Shown here in pieces: positions 11,277 through 21,700 of a stretch of 64,000 nt of DNA (positions are counted from its first letter, which is position 1; every line of letters begins with the position of its first letter). The notes below the pieces were generated by a model, which was not told the DNA's origin, did not search any database, and saw only the letters and a list, made by a program, of their open reading frames with translations. Source of the DNA: Lactifluus volemus (lineage: Eukaryota; Basidiomycota; Agaricomycetes; Russulales; Russulaceae); the NCBI GenBank assembly GCA_022376515.1, contig WTXI01000016.1, positions 1 to 64,000 on the forward strand. The letters are read 5' to 3'. The position numbers were made by a program, and so were the translations under genes.

Positions 11277-12441
11277 ATGGTTTTAAGGAAGCGGTCGACT
11301 GAATCATCCGGCACCTATGCTATAGAAGCTGAATCTGTAAGTACTCGCTATTAGACCCTGCCTCCACTGCTCTGCTATACGAGATCCGCCGTTCTTTGTC
11401 GTTGAGTGGTAACGCTGTGTTACAGGCCTACGACGATACCTCCCTTTCTGACACCTCTCCCACAACAACATTCCCTTCCACAGTGCGCATAGATGGAAGG
11501 TTCAAACTTACGAAAAAGATTGGAGGTAGTTCCTGTGGGTTTTTTTTAAAATGGCAACGAACCAAGAAGAGCTAACGCGCCTTGATTTAGATGAGGTATA
11601 TGCTGCTACGGACATCCTTTGTGGGGAGGATGTGGTGGTTAAATTTCAAGATATGGAAATGGGGAGGACACTTCAACACGAGCATCGTATTCAAAAGGCT
11701 CTCACAGGTGGTATTGGGATCCCACGGGTGTGGTGGTTCGGGACAGATTTCGGTATCGAGGCATTCGCCATGGAGCGTCTGGGACCATCGCTGGAGTGCT
11801 TGCTGTCCCAGAAACACTCACACAAATTTCCTGTGGTGACCGTTGCAGGTATTGGCTGTCAACTGGTGCGTTTACCGTCATGCTCGTCCACTTTCTAGCG
11901 CTGATCTACCAATGACTTAATGCAGATATCACTTTTGGAGTTTGTCTATTCTTGCAATTTTGTCCATCGACACCTAAAGCCCTCACATATCTTGACCGGT
12001 TTTGGTGCGAATCGAAACAACCTAACTCTGATTGATTTTGGTCTTGCACGTGCGTATCGCGACCACAAGACTCATCGTCATATTGCATATAAAAGGCAAA
12101 TCCCATTCGTTGGTAACCAATGCTTTGCTTCCATTCGAACCCTCCGTGGTCGGCAACAATCACGCCGCGATGACCTCGAGTTGGTTGCCTACATCCTCAT
12201 TTACCTTCTCTGCGGTGCTCTCCCGTGGCAGGACTATGAGCATGTTGCAGATGTCATCCAATCCAAGGCAGATATTGATCAGTCTTCACTGCGTGAGTCG
12301 GTTCCTCCCGAGTTCTTCTCGTTCCTTCACTACGCCCGGTCATTGGCATTTAATGCCCACCCCGACTACAAGCTTCTCGGAAGCTATTTTGATCGTTTTC
12401 GTACGGACTCGCTCACAGCTGCGAATTGGGGCGATATCTGA
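11277..12441 (+). CDS. Casein kinase 1-like protein, HRD Asp replaced by His (probable pseudokinase)
   Basis: Four exons (11277-11336, 11426-11534, 11591-11865, 11926-12441) join into a 319-residue protein. The second donor was chosen because it restores a glycine loop reading KIGGSSYEVYAATD. The ATP-binding lysine (VVVKFQ), the DFG motif (LIDFGLARAY) and the CK1 signature around QSRRDDLE are present. The catalytic loop reads VHRHLKPSHIL where active CK1 enzymes have HRD[LI]KP, so the catalytic Asp is His. The C-terminal lobe is complete, but there is no long C-terminal tail. From family knowledge this should abolish or strongly reduce phosphotransfer; the protein may be a scaffold or a decaying duplicate. 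It lies isolated between transposons. Confidence 0.85.
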
Positions 12442-12867
12442 ATTCCTGAGCGCACATACTTGTAGTACACTTCATACCGATGGCCCGATGTTCAGTTTGT
12501 TGTATGATGTGTTAGTAGTGTTTAGTGTTTGTCTTAATTTACATGAGTGTCTCGACAGATGGTGAGCAGTGGGTGGGCTGGCCGCATAGCATTATGCAGC
12601 AACGAGGGGATCCGAGCCACGCGGAAGCGGCGGCACCGACAGCGGGCCAGAAGGAGACAGCAGCGAGAGTGCGGGAATGACAGGGAGTCGTGGCCGCGGC
12701 AGCGGGGACAGCAAAGAGGGTGGTAACTACCTTACAATACTGGAATTGACAGGTGGCTTGCAGTGCTTGAGCCACAGCTGTACCAGCTTGAGCCGCATAT
12801 GTAAGCCAAATTTGATTAATAGAGCCGATTACATCACATTTAGCCGGCGCTTGAGGGGCTTGCCGAG
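12442..12867. other. Intergenic spacer
   Basis: A GC-rich stretch around 12590-12720 with CGG/CAG-type words; I see no gene or repeat family here. Confidence 0.5.
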
Positions 12868-14985
12868 CCGCGGCAACACTACTTCCACCAACAAGAAGTG
12901 GAATATCTGGGAGTGATCATCAGCAACGGCAAAATTTGGATGGACCCTGTCAAAGTTAAAGGAATTACCGACTGGCCAACACCTACCACTGTAAAGGAAG
13001 TTCATAGCTTCCTCGGATTTTGCAACTTCTACCACGCCTTCATCCCCCACTTTTCAAATATCGCACACCCCTTAAATGACCTCACTTGCAAAAATCGTCA
13101 GTGGACATGGTCAGCTAAAGAACACACAGCATTTGACCACCTAAAACAAGTCTGCACTGAATCACCAGTCCTCCATGCCCCAGATTGGACCCAATGTTTT
13201 ATTCTAGAAACAGACGCTTCCGGCTTCGCATTAGGGGCTATTATTGCCCAAGACTTTGATGATGGAATTCACCCAATCACCTTTCACAGCCAAACTCTCC
13301 TGGACGCTGAAAGAAACTACGACACCCACAATAAAGAGCTAGCTGCGATCATATTTGGTTTCAAATGCGGCCGCCCATTCTTCTTAGGCGCTAAACATGC
13401 AGTCGAAGTGAGGACGGACCACAAGAACCTCCAATACTTTCGTGAACCTCAGAAAGTTATGGGACGGCAAGCATGTTGGCTCACATTCCTCCAAGACTTC
13501 AATTACACTCTCACCCACATCCCCGGACACCAAAACACTGTCACTGACCTCCTATCACGGAGATCAGACCTTAATAAGGGGGTGAATACCGATGAACCAC
13601 GCATCCTCCTACCAGATACCCTTTTTTCTGAACCCCAACACGACTCCCTACGGAAGACCTTCCTAATCGATGACACGGAACACCGACGATCGATCCTCCA
13701 ACAGATCCATGACAGTCCCACCAGTGGACACCCAGGCATTGCCAATACTTGGGAACTAGTCAAACGATCATATGAAGGACCTTGACTCCGTGAATTTGTG
13801 GAAGAATATGTGAAAGGATGTGCCAAATGCCAAGAATTGAAAACAAACCTCCCACGATCAAAAGCACCCCTCCAACGTTTTGATACACACGTGGAAGATG
13901 GCCCTTTTCAATATGTATCCATGGACCTTATCACAGACTTACCAAAATCGGAAGGATACAATAGCATCCTAACCATCGTCAACCAGGGATGTTCCAAAGT
14001 GGCCAAGTTCATTCCATGCACAAAAAGGATCAATGGTCCTGGAGTCACCAAAGAATACCTCTGACACTTAGTACCATGGTTTGGTTTACCACGACGAATT
14101 ATATCAGACAGAGATCCACGCTTCACCTCCAACTTCTCTTGCATGATCTGTAAAGACACAGGAATCCAACAAAACTTGTCCACCGCATTCCACCCACAAA
14201 CCGATGGGCAGACAGAGCGGATGAATGCATGGGTGGAGCAATACTTACGACCATGGACCAGTAATCAACCCCATGACTGGGCACGACTCCTCCCCATGGC
14301 AGAGTTTGCCCACAACTCATGGAAACATGATGTGGCTCAAAAATCACCCCATGAACTTCTTATAGGAACACACCCTCAAGTTAATATACAGTTGATCAAA
14401 GAAAACATCCCTGCAGCAGTCAATCGACTCCAAGAACTTGCGGAGGCCAGGCAATCAGCACAAGAATGACTACAGACGATACAAAAAGCTAAAGATGACA
14501 AGACACTGCAAAGCCCACGAGGAAAGACAACGGAGAAACTCAAGAAGGGTGACCAAGTATGGTTAGAAGGGAAGAATCTATCGATCAAAGGCAAATGAAA
14601 ACTCATGCCTAAGAGATATGGACCCTTCACAATCACAGAAGAAGTGACGCCAGTGGCATTCTGTCTAGACCTCCCGGAATCGATGAAAGTACACAACGTT
14701 TTCCACACTGATCTCCTTTCCCCATATAAGGAGACGGAGGCCTACGGCACGCCGTTTGCACGACCACCACCGATCATCGATAAGAGTGAAGAGGAATACA
14801 AGATCAATGCGATCCTGAACGTGAAGAAGCAAAAAGGCAGAGGGGAGAACTCCAATACCTCGTCCACTGGAAAGGATATCTAAACTCCGACAATACATGG
14901 GTCAAACACAAGGACCTAAATGCTCCAGAACTCCTCAAAGAATACTATCGAAACTCCGCTATGGCTGGACGACCTGAAATATAAA
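12868..14985 (+). pseudogene. gypsy pol fragment: RT thumb, RNase H, integrase, chromodomain
   Basis: One reading frame runs from 12868 to 14883, interrupted only by TGA at 13783, 14062, 14467 and 14596. RNase H has ILETDASGFALGA (13201-13239) and DHKNLQYF. Integrase has the HHCC finger (GCAKCQ near 13819-13836), DLITDLPKS with the first catalytic Asp, DRDPRF with the second, and HPQTDGQTERMN. The C-terminal GPF/Y module (KRYGPF) and a chromodomain (YLVHWKGYLNSDNTW) follow, the latter after a single-base frameshift near 14835. At three of the four TGA sites I recall Arg in relatives, which fits CGA to TGA decay. Confidence 0.85.
13570..13582 (+). promoter_or_regulatory. Internal copy of the polypurine-tract word
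   Basis: TTAATAAGGGGGT occurs here inside pol and again at 16817-16829 directly before the 3' LTR. It could serve as a central polypurine tract or simply reflect a repeated peptide (DxNKGV). Confidence 0.35.
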
Positions 14986-15051
14986 TACCACCTTCATCTC
15001 ACCGAATATTTCTCATCCCACCAGCCTACAACCCACTTTACACAAGAAAAC

Positions 15052-16842
15052 ATGCCTTCCACTTCCTCCTCTCCTACTATGTCCCCTACTACTTCTCCAA
15101 TCATTACTGATACCCCCCTACCTCTCTCTCCACCTCCCGACTTCAGTGTAGACCTCAAAATCACTGAAGGAGGAACTATCAAACCAATCCATTGCCAGAG
15201 GATGCCAGTCGCTGCCTTCAACGCTACCGACAAACCAGACTTTTTTTTTTTTTGAATCCGCATTTATATAGCGCAATATGCTTACAAACGACAAAGACGT
15301 GCTCGGCGACGTAGTACTACGTGTGCCTAAGGTATGAGTGAGAGATTAAGGTGTGTGTCACGAACAAAGGTGAGGGGTGGTGTGCGTGACGAACCAGACA
15401 TTAATAGGTACATAATGATGGCCTATCAAGTCACGGTCATTGGAGCCACACGAGAATTCCATCGCCTGAATACCCAATCAGCCATGAGAGTCACTGGACA
15501 CTTGCCCTACCCCTACCTGACCACACAACAACCGTGAACTTCCAATGGGCAGTAGAACATGCCATGGACATGTTGAAAGCTGTGAACATGTGGAACTTCC
15601 CCCTTCATGAAGCACTACGACGTCTTGGTGGCACTGACCCCCAATATAGTCTCGGGTCTACCAGAGTCCCATCACCTCCCCCACTTATGCTTTGCCCACA
15701 TACAGACGTCTCGGAAGAAACGATGCGACATCTAGGCCGAGTATTGACAAGTCCAGCACCATCCTATCAGTCTGACTTACCCCCAGTTCCACCCTCTCCT
15801 TCCTATCACATTATAACCCACCAGGAAACACCCCTGACCTACCCCTGACTACCCCGAGGAACCCATTTCCCCATTCAATGAAGCGGTAGAAACCCTCATT
15901 TCCCACGACATCACAATGGCCCTCAAAGAAGCCAAAAGAGAGCAGCGTGAAATGTTACGAACCCCTACACCCAATGGGCCCCAGCCAGATGTCCACCCAG
16001 GTGTGGGGTGGATTCCCAATCAAATCCTTCCCAACTGGAAGTTGCCTAATGTTCCAGACGGAAACAGAACATCCACGGCTAGTTTCATCCTCATTGACAT
16101 GACCAACGACGATGGACCTTTGGTTCTGGGCACCCAGGAAGAACTGTCCTACAAGTTGCCACCCATTACAAGCAACACAAGCCCGATTCCCCCAATGCCC
16201 CTACAACCGCAAACAGCGATTCCTGTTTGCGGAGGACAAGAAACACACGCCTCTAGTCGACGCGGCCCTAGAAGACCTCGAAGATCCAACTCTAAAAGCC
16301 GAGGTCATTCGCCACCGCTTATTCATTAGTAAGATGAGAAGGACAGCCTGTCACATGGCTCACCTGCGCCGAAAATTCTTGGCATATCAGGAAGAGGCAT
16401 GGATCACCTACGAACACCTTGCTAACGCGAACGCCACATTCCGTATCACACATATGATCAACACTGAAATAGGAGGAGGCTTTGGGAGCGGAGCTCGCCT
16501 CCCTACAGAGTTCGACACAAGGGAATGGACGTCCTAGAAGACCCATGGATGGAAGAACTCACCCGCCGCAAGAACTTTTGCGAGTGGTGCAGACGTGAGG
16601 ACCACGATACCAGGTTCTGTCATTTCTTATGTAAGTGTCAGTACTGCAATCGCAGCAGGCATGTCGAAGACAAGTGCAATGACCCACACAATAATTGCCA
16701 CCATAGACTCACGTGCAAGGTCCCTATTGACCATTGCAACCTTGAGAAGACCGCTGCCCTACACGCGCTCAACGCCCTTCCAGACGAGACAACTACTTCA
16801 GCTAGGTCTCCAGACATTAATAAGGGGGTAATGTCACGGTAA
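15052..16842 (+). pseudogene. Extra ORF of element 3 with zinc knuckles, between pol and LTR
   Basis: A broken gene starting MPSTSSSPTMSP lies in the position where some retroelements carry a third ORF. It is interrupted by the 147-bp insertion at 15241-15387; the flanking peptides FNATDKPD and INRYIMMAYQ read on from each other when it is ignored. Several frameshifts follow. The end (16525-16842) is rich in Cys/His: CEWCRREDHDTRFCHFLCKC, then CQYCNRSRHVEDKC, a set of CCHC-like knuckles. The function is unknown; it resembles a nucleic-acid-binding gag-like protein rather than an envelope. Confidence 0.6.
15241..15387 (-). mobile_element. Short 5'-truncated non-LTR retroelement tail, antisense
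   Basis: A run of T at 15241-15254 is the poly(A) tail read in reverse. It is flanked by GACAAACCAGAC (15229-15240) and GACGAACCAGAC (15388-15399), a 12-bp target-site duplication with one mismatch. Only the 3' end of the element was copied. Before the tail it has, on the minus strand, GCGCTATATAAATGCGGATT. Confidence 0.75.
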
Positions 16843-17318
16843 TGTGACATGACAGTCACAAGTGACTCTGACTCATCATTTTCCTTCTCTTACTCATCGA
16901 TACGTTGGACAATTCTCCCACCTTCTGTCAGTTTCCGTAGTATTCCGGTCTGTTCTATACGTTTCCATACATTTACAGGTACATCCCTGAACATTCCAGT
17001 ACGATCCGTTGTTCCAGTATATATATCCCTTGTACCTCTGAGACGGGCCTTAAGCTCGTTCTCCTGTAGAACTCAGGCAGTCAATACAGCGAGCAATACA
17101 AGTGGCTTTCCAGCCTTCCCTTCCCCCTCTTCTCTAAAGACTGCTTCCTCTCTGAGTGAAGCCTTTGAAGACTTGTGTGGATCACGCCACAGCAAGGTCT
17201 TCTCCCTCTGAACCATTTGACTAGGCCTTCGCGTCTTAGTCCTTGCAGCCGCTTTGTCGTTCTGCTTAGTCAGCACAACTCAGAACCGAAACCACGCCAC
17301 GGTGACCTGACCATGACA
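16832..17318 (+). repeat. 3' LTR of element 3
   Basis: The LTR begins TGTCACGG directly after a polypurine tract (AATAAGGGGGTAA) and ends CCATGACA, so it is bounded by short inverted TGTCA/TGACA ends. A TATATATA box lies near 17019-17026, suitable as LTR promoter. No 5' copy is in the window for comparison. Confidence 0.7.
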
Positions 17319-17429
17319 GTATGTGAGGACATACCCTTACCCTTACCCCACAGTTACCCTACCCTCAAACCCCAGGGGTTTGAGATACCCCTGTTGATCA
17401 CTAGCAGCTATTGAAGTAGGCCATATAGG

Positions 17430-17577
17430 AGTGTGAGTAGTTTTAGTCTTGATAGTGTAATGGTAAACTATTAATTTGCCTTAGTTACTGTGCACACAGG
17501 TTAAGGGTTCAAATCCATGAATGTGCAATTATATTTTTACTGACCTGTAGCTAAACCTGTGGGAAACCTATACTTGT
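17430..17577 (+). repeat. tRNA-derived SINE head with pol III A and B boxes
   Basis: TAGTGTAATGG (17453-17463) matches the internal A box consensus and GGTTCAAATCC (17516-17526) matches the B box exactly. The flanks cannot form an acceptor stem, so this is not a functional tRNA gene but looks like the 5' part of a tRNA-derived SINE. The LINE at 17578 is inserted in it or just behind it. Confidence 0.55.
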
Positions 17578-18283
17578 TTCCACGCTCACCTGGTCAAGTG
17601 CACTGTTGCGCTTGTGCCTCGCCCCATCCATAAGGTGAAAAAGGTGATGTTTGGTTTTATTTTAGAGCTTCTCAACGGGGAAGGCCCACAAACCTTCTTT
17701 GATCTCGCCAAGGGCCCACGGCTTGCCAGCAAGGCTCAGAAGGAGAAGAAGCGACTCTCATGGCAAAGGAATCGCGCATTGAGGCGAGAACACTGGAAAG
17801 CAGTGGAAGAAGCTGTTTCAGGCAAATCACACTGGCAATGCCTGAAGTGCGGACGCAAGTTCACCTCGCGCAAAGCTGAGAAGAGACACCGATGCCCTTT
17901 ACCATCGGAGGCGAGCAGAAAGAGTGGGGATGCGAAGGCTAAGGGTAAAACCAAAGCCGACACCCCTTCGAACAAGCCCAAGGCCCCTAGACCTCCCACT
18001 GCCCCCTCCAACCCCCCTCAAACCCTCCACCTACCACTGCCCTCCAGTCCGCCAAGAGCAGGGCGCCCAAGACGGCTCACCTGTTGCCAGGCGACTACAC
18101 GGATCACACATCCGACCACCATTCGGCAAGGCTCAACACCATGACAAAGAAGCGTGTTTGGAAAGAGGTGATGGACAATGTTACTTAGACTAGACTTGTG
18201 GTTCTGTTTAGTCCCTGACTGCGCCTCTGGCTCTGTACACCCCCTGGCGCAATATAAATTTGATTTTTAAAAAAAAAAAAAAA
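17578..18283 (+). mobile_element. 5'-truncated LINE with poly(A) tail and target-site duplication
   Basis: The insert ends in TTTTT followed by an A17-18 run (about 18269-18283). It is flanked by AACCTATACTTGT at 17565-17577 and 18284-18296. Its 706 bases carry the C-terminal part of a LINE ORF. Before the tail it has GCGCAATATAAATTTGATT, similar to the tail motif of the 15241-15387 insertion. Confidence 0.85.
17614..18144 (+). CDS. C-terminal fragment of a LINE ORF with zinc finger
   Basis: The open frame begins MPRPIHKVKK only because an ATG happens to follow the truncation point. It contains a Lys/Arg-rich segment and a finger, CLKCGRKFTSRKAEKRHRC (about 17848-17904), followed by a Pro/Lys-rich tail. 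A C-terminal zinc finger is common in LINE ORF2 proteins. No reverse transcriptase motif is left, so the fragment should be inert. Confidence 0.55.
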   Translation: MPRPIHKVKKVMFGFILELLNGEGPQTFFDLAKGPRLASKAQKEKKRLSWQRNRALRREHWKAVEEAVSGKSHWQCLKCGRKFTSRKAEKRHRCPLPSEASRKSGDAKAKGKTKADTPSNKPKAPRPPTAPSNPPQTLHLPLPSSPPRAGRPRRLTCCQATTRITHPTTIRQGSTP

Positions 18284-18296
18284 AACCTATACTTGT

Positions 18297-18797
18297 GCCT
18301 GGGCCCAGGGTATGGGTACAGGTACCTCTGGAGATACCCCAGGATTACCCATGTCAATCACTACATACTAACCCTACCTGCAAACTTCAAGAGTGACCCT
18401 TACCCCTGTCTAACACTAGTTAGTTAAGATGTCTTCTAGTGGGCACAAACCCCAGATTTGGCTGATTCTATTGCACTGCACTCTTAAGGTGTTTTCATGT
18501 CTCCAAAGTCATATTTTTATATAAATCCTGTCTACTAACACTTTGTACACTAGAGTTTCACTCACAGCCAAAGTGTTACAAACATTTTCACACATTTCTT
18601 AATGGATCATGGGTCAATGGTAGTCAATGTAATAAATTATGAGGTGTTTTGAGTTAATGATAATAATGTAGCTATTTGATTGTAGCTTTGTGTTGTACAT
18701 GACTTTAAGTTGTGACTGAAGCCTCAGTACAGCAGCAACTACTGCAGTCATTATCAGTGATGATTGTATGGGATACCTGCCAGTTCCTGGACTCTCA
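18297..18797. other. Intergenic spacer behind the flippase
   Basis: AT-rich sequence without recognisable genes. The first about 80 bases share TACCC-rich words and GAGATACCCC with 17330-17400 on the other side of the SINE/LINE cluster, so it may be the rest of one older repeat. Confidence 0.4.
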
Positions 18798-21700
18798 TCA
18801 ACCAGTTTGGTATGGATTTGTATCTTGTTGTGATTGACATATGCCCATCTCGAATGAGTCTAAAGGCACAGATAGGTTACCTGAACCTGAATATGTAGAA
18901 TGCTGGTCATGGAGAGAGCGTGAATAAGAGGTAGGTGTTATTCTAGAATAAGCCTGCAAAGAATGTTGGAACTGCAATGACGGTGGTGGTGACAGAATGG
19001 AAATGTCAGAGCCTGGATAACAGGAAGGGGGAGGGGAGGGGGACAATGTCGCTATATGCACTGGACCAGTAGAGGAGGTTGCTGTCAAGGTGCTTCCTAT
19101 ATCTTCGTCTTCAGTCGTCACCGCTATACCGGTGAGGTGACCCGGAAGACTCGAGAATTCCTCGACTGACGAGCCAACAAGCGTAGTTCTACCATCAGGT
19201 TTCTCGGTAAGAGGTGTGTAGTCCCCAGGGCTGTGAGTCGGAGCTGGCTCATAACCATCTGTGATGGGCATCTCGGAGATGGAACGCGTGCGAGGTTTTC
19301 CCAATATTGGCCCAGCTTCGAGCTCTGATGAAGGTCCACCCATAGGGGCCGGGTCGTTGCGGTTATTTCTGATGCCTAGACGGTCTTTAAGGTCGCCTTT
19401 GACCCACATGTAACGAATTACGTCTTGGTCTTCCGGGGCGAATGACGTTTTGACAAACTTGACGAAGACGCTTGGGACTGAGAAATTGGGTCAGAAGACT
19501 ACAAAAGTTGACGGTTGGCAATCTCACGCAACGCAATCGCCACAGTCAGAACCACAATGGCCCAGAAAGTAACATCTCCCCAGAGTCTTTGCACCTCATC
19601 TACGAAGTCAAAACTCTCGAAAAACGAATATATCACAATCCACAAGAACATCGTCAAGGAGGAACCAAGGATAATGACCCAAGTGATGAAGGTCCAACTG
19701 CTCGACACAGTGAGCCCAGAGTCAGAAGCAGCGTGTGGGGGTACTCACTAATGTGTATTTATTCCGACGTAGGTATTCGCCGTGACAATTGCTGCAACAG
19801 CTATCGTTGTCCCGAAGTCTGACAAAGATTCGATGGCTTTGCCGTTCCATGATACAGCGGGTCCAGCCGTCCACACAAAGTACGGGATATAGAACACAAC
19901 CACTGACTGATACAGGCCGTCTAGCATGTACAGCCAAAACTTGGTCCGCGTGTATTCTAGTCCGCGGATCCCCCGAACATACAGCTGTGGAAATGCCATG
20001 GCCGCCTTGGCATTGATGTCTTGATCAAAAGCTTGGAGACAACGTCACCAGGTGAAGTAGAATAACTGTTATGGCAGCTTACCACCCAGGGCCATGACCG
20101 GTAACGACGTAAACAGAAGGTTGTACAACAGAATGAACGTGTATTCATAAAGGTAGGTCGCATCAAAGCTGAGGGGGCGTGAGGATGGTATGTGAGAAAA
20201 AGAGAAAACCTCACTTGTTGTATATAAGAAACCAAAACATCGCCAAAGTCCAGATCACGTTCTGAACAATAACGAACAACGTTCTTAGGCCGCCAGTGGT
20301 AATGTATCACAATACGACTTACGCACCTTGTAAAAAAAATTACTATGCATATCCGCAACACGACGATAGGACCAACGGCCGTGAACAATGAGCAATTTAG
20401 TCAGGAAGCGGAATTGGCCGAAGGCATAGTCCGCTGACATGGCAGCCTGTGATCCTTCCAGCCCATACAGTCCAACACCGATGTTTGCCTCTTGAATCAT
20501 TGCAACATCGTTAGCACCGTCACCAATCGACAGTGTCATCGCATCTCTACCCTCCTTGACCAGTCTAACAGTGAGCGCCTTTTGTGCAGGTGACACTCGG
20601 CAGCAAACGACTGTCTCGCATTGCGTGCCGAGATTCAAGAACAAAGGCTTCAATGTAGGGTCAAGTGCATACCGAAGGGTATCCCCGTCAATGACCACCG
20701 CAAAGGAAGCCTTGGCATTTGACGAGAATCCACGCCTACTTGGATCCCATGACGGTGGCCCCAGGACGGAGGCAATCTTGTTCAAAGCAGCTTCTAACTG
20801 TACCCGAGTTCCGTCAACTGCGTCCGCAGATAAGATCATAACCTCCATGTCGTTTTTCAACAAGTTGCAGCTGAACGCTGGGACGACTTGAGCAGACGCA
20901 AAGAGATTGGAGGGTTAGAAGACGTACCAATTTCGATCGCAGTCTGGACTTTGTCACCTGTGAGAATCCAGAGCTTGATTCCGGCAGCGTGGAGCCTTTC
21001 AATTGCTTCAGGTACACCCTCCTGTAGCTTGTCTTCCAGGGCAGTCGCGCCTAGGACATGAAGGGAGTGCTCTACCAGAGCGCAAGCTTTGTCGATTTTC
21101 TCGTCGCGGTCCTTAATTGACGAAGCTGCGGCATCGTAGACCTGGGACCATTCAAGGTATTCTTCGTCCGACATTGACCTGTACGCGACGCACAACGTGC
21201 GTAACCCGCTATTCGCGAAACTGTCCATATCTTTCGATGTCTTCTCTTTGAGTTCAGTGTCGTGATCTTCTGCGAGACGTTCGTAGATAACACTATCTGC
21301 GCCCTTGCAATATAATTCAATCTGGCCTCGAGGATTTCGTACGATAACACTCATTCGCTTGCGTGTGCTGTTGAACTCGAGAACCTTGAGAAGGACATAG
21401 CTCTCTGGTTGGCCCATCACCTCGATATCAATCCTCTCGCGGCTTTTGCCAATAAATGGGAAACCAACGTCCCGTGCTGTCCCAACAAGTGCTGACTCGT
21501 CGGGAGATTCTGCTTTGTATTCCAGTAAGTATGGTTGTGTCCTGGATCTGGCTTGTCCGCGAGGACAGTGTGGCACACAGAGAGTGCACGGAAAAATGAG
21601 ATGATGTGAGTGCGCTGCCTCCCTGATCGATCCGTAAGGTCTTCGGCGAGTTTCGTCGACACCAGTGTCACTTTATCCGGCTGTACGTAGTGGTTTTTGA

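Larger units (their letters stand above)
12868..17318 (+). mobile_element. 5'-truncated chromodomain Ty3/gypsy retrotransposon (element 3) with 3' LTR
   Basis: The element begins inside the reverse transcriptase (HQQEVEYLGVIIS), so gag, protease and the YMDD region are missing. It continues through RNase H, integrase and a chromodomain (Chromoviridae type). A further zinc-knuckle ORF, a purine tract (16819-16831) and a 487-bp LTR follow. A 147-bp antisense retroelement has inserted at 15241-15387. In-frame TGA codons and a few frameshifts show the copy is dead. Confidence 0.85.

Noticed and set aside
12539..12775. Ala-rich minus-strand ORF
   Set aside because: Open by GC-rich composition only; no family features, no splice context.
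1142..14598. Strand-specific G-to-A hypermutation of retroelement cDNA (Trp to stop)
   Set aside because: At first all stops seemed to replace Trp, but comparison with remembered relatives gives Arg at several sites, so CpG decay of CGA is simpler; only the TAG at 1181 clearly replaces Trp.
17440..17535. Functional tRNA gene
   Set aside because: A and B boxes are good, but the seven bases before the A box and those after the B box arm do not pair as an acceptor stem and no anticodon stem forms.
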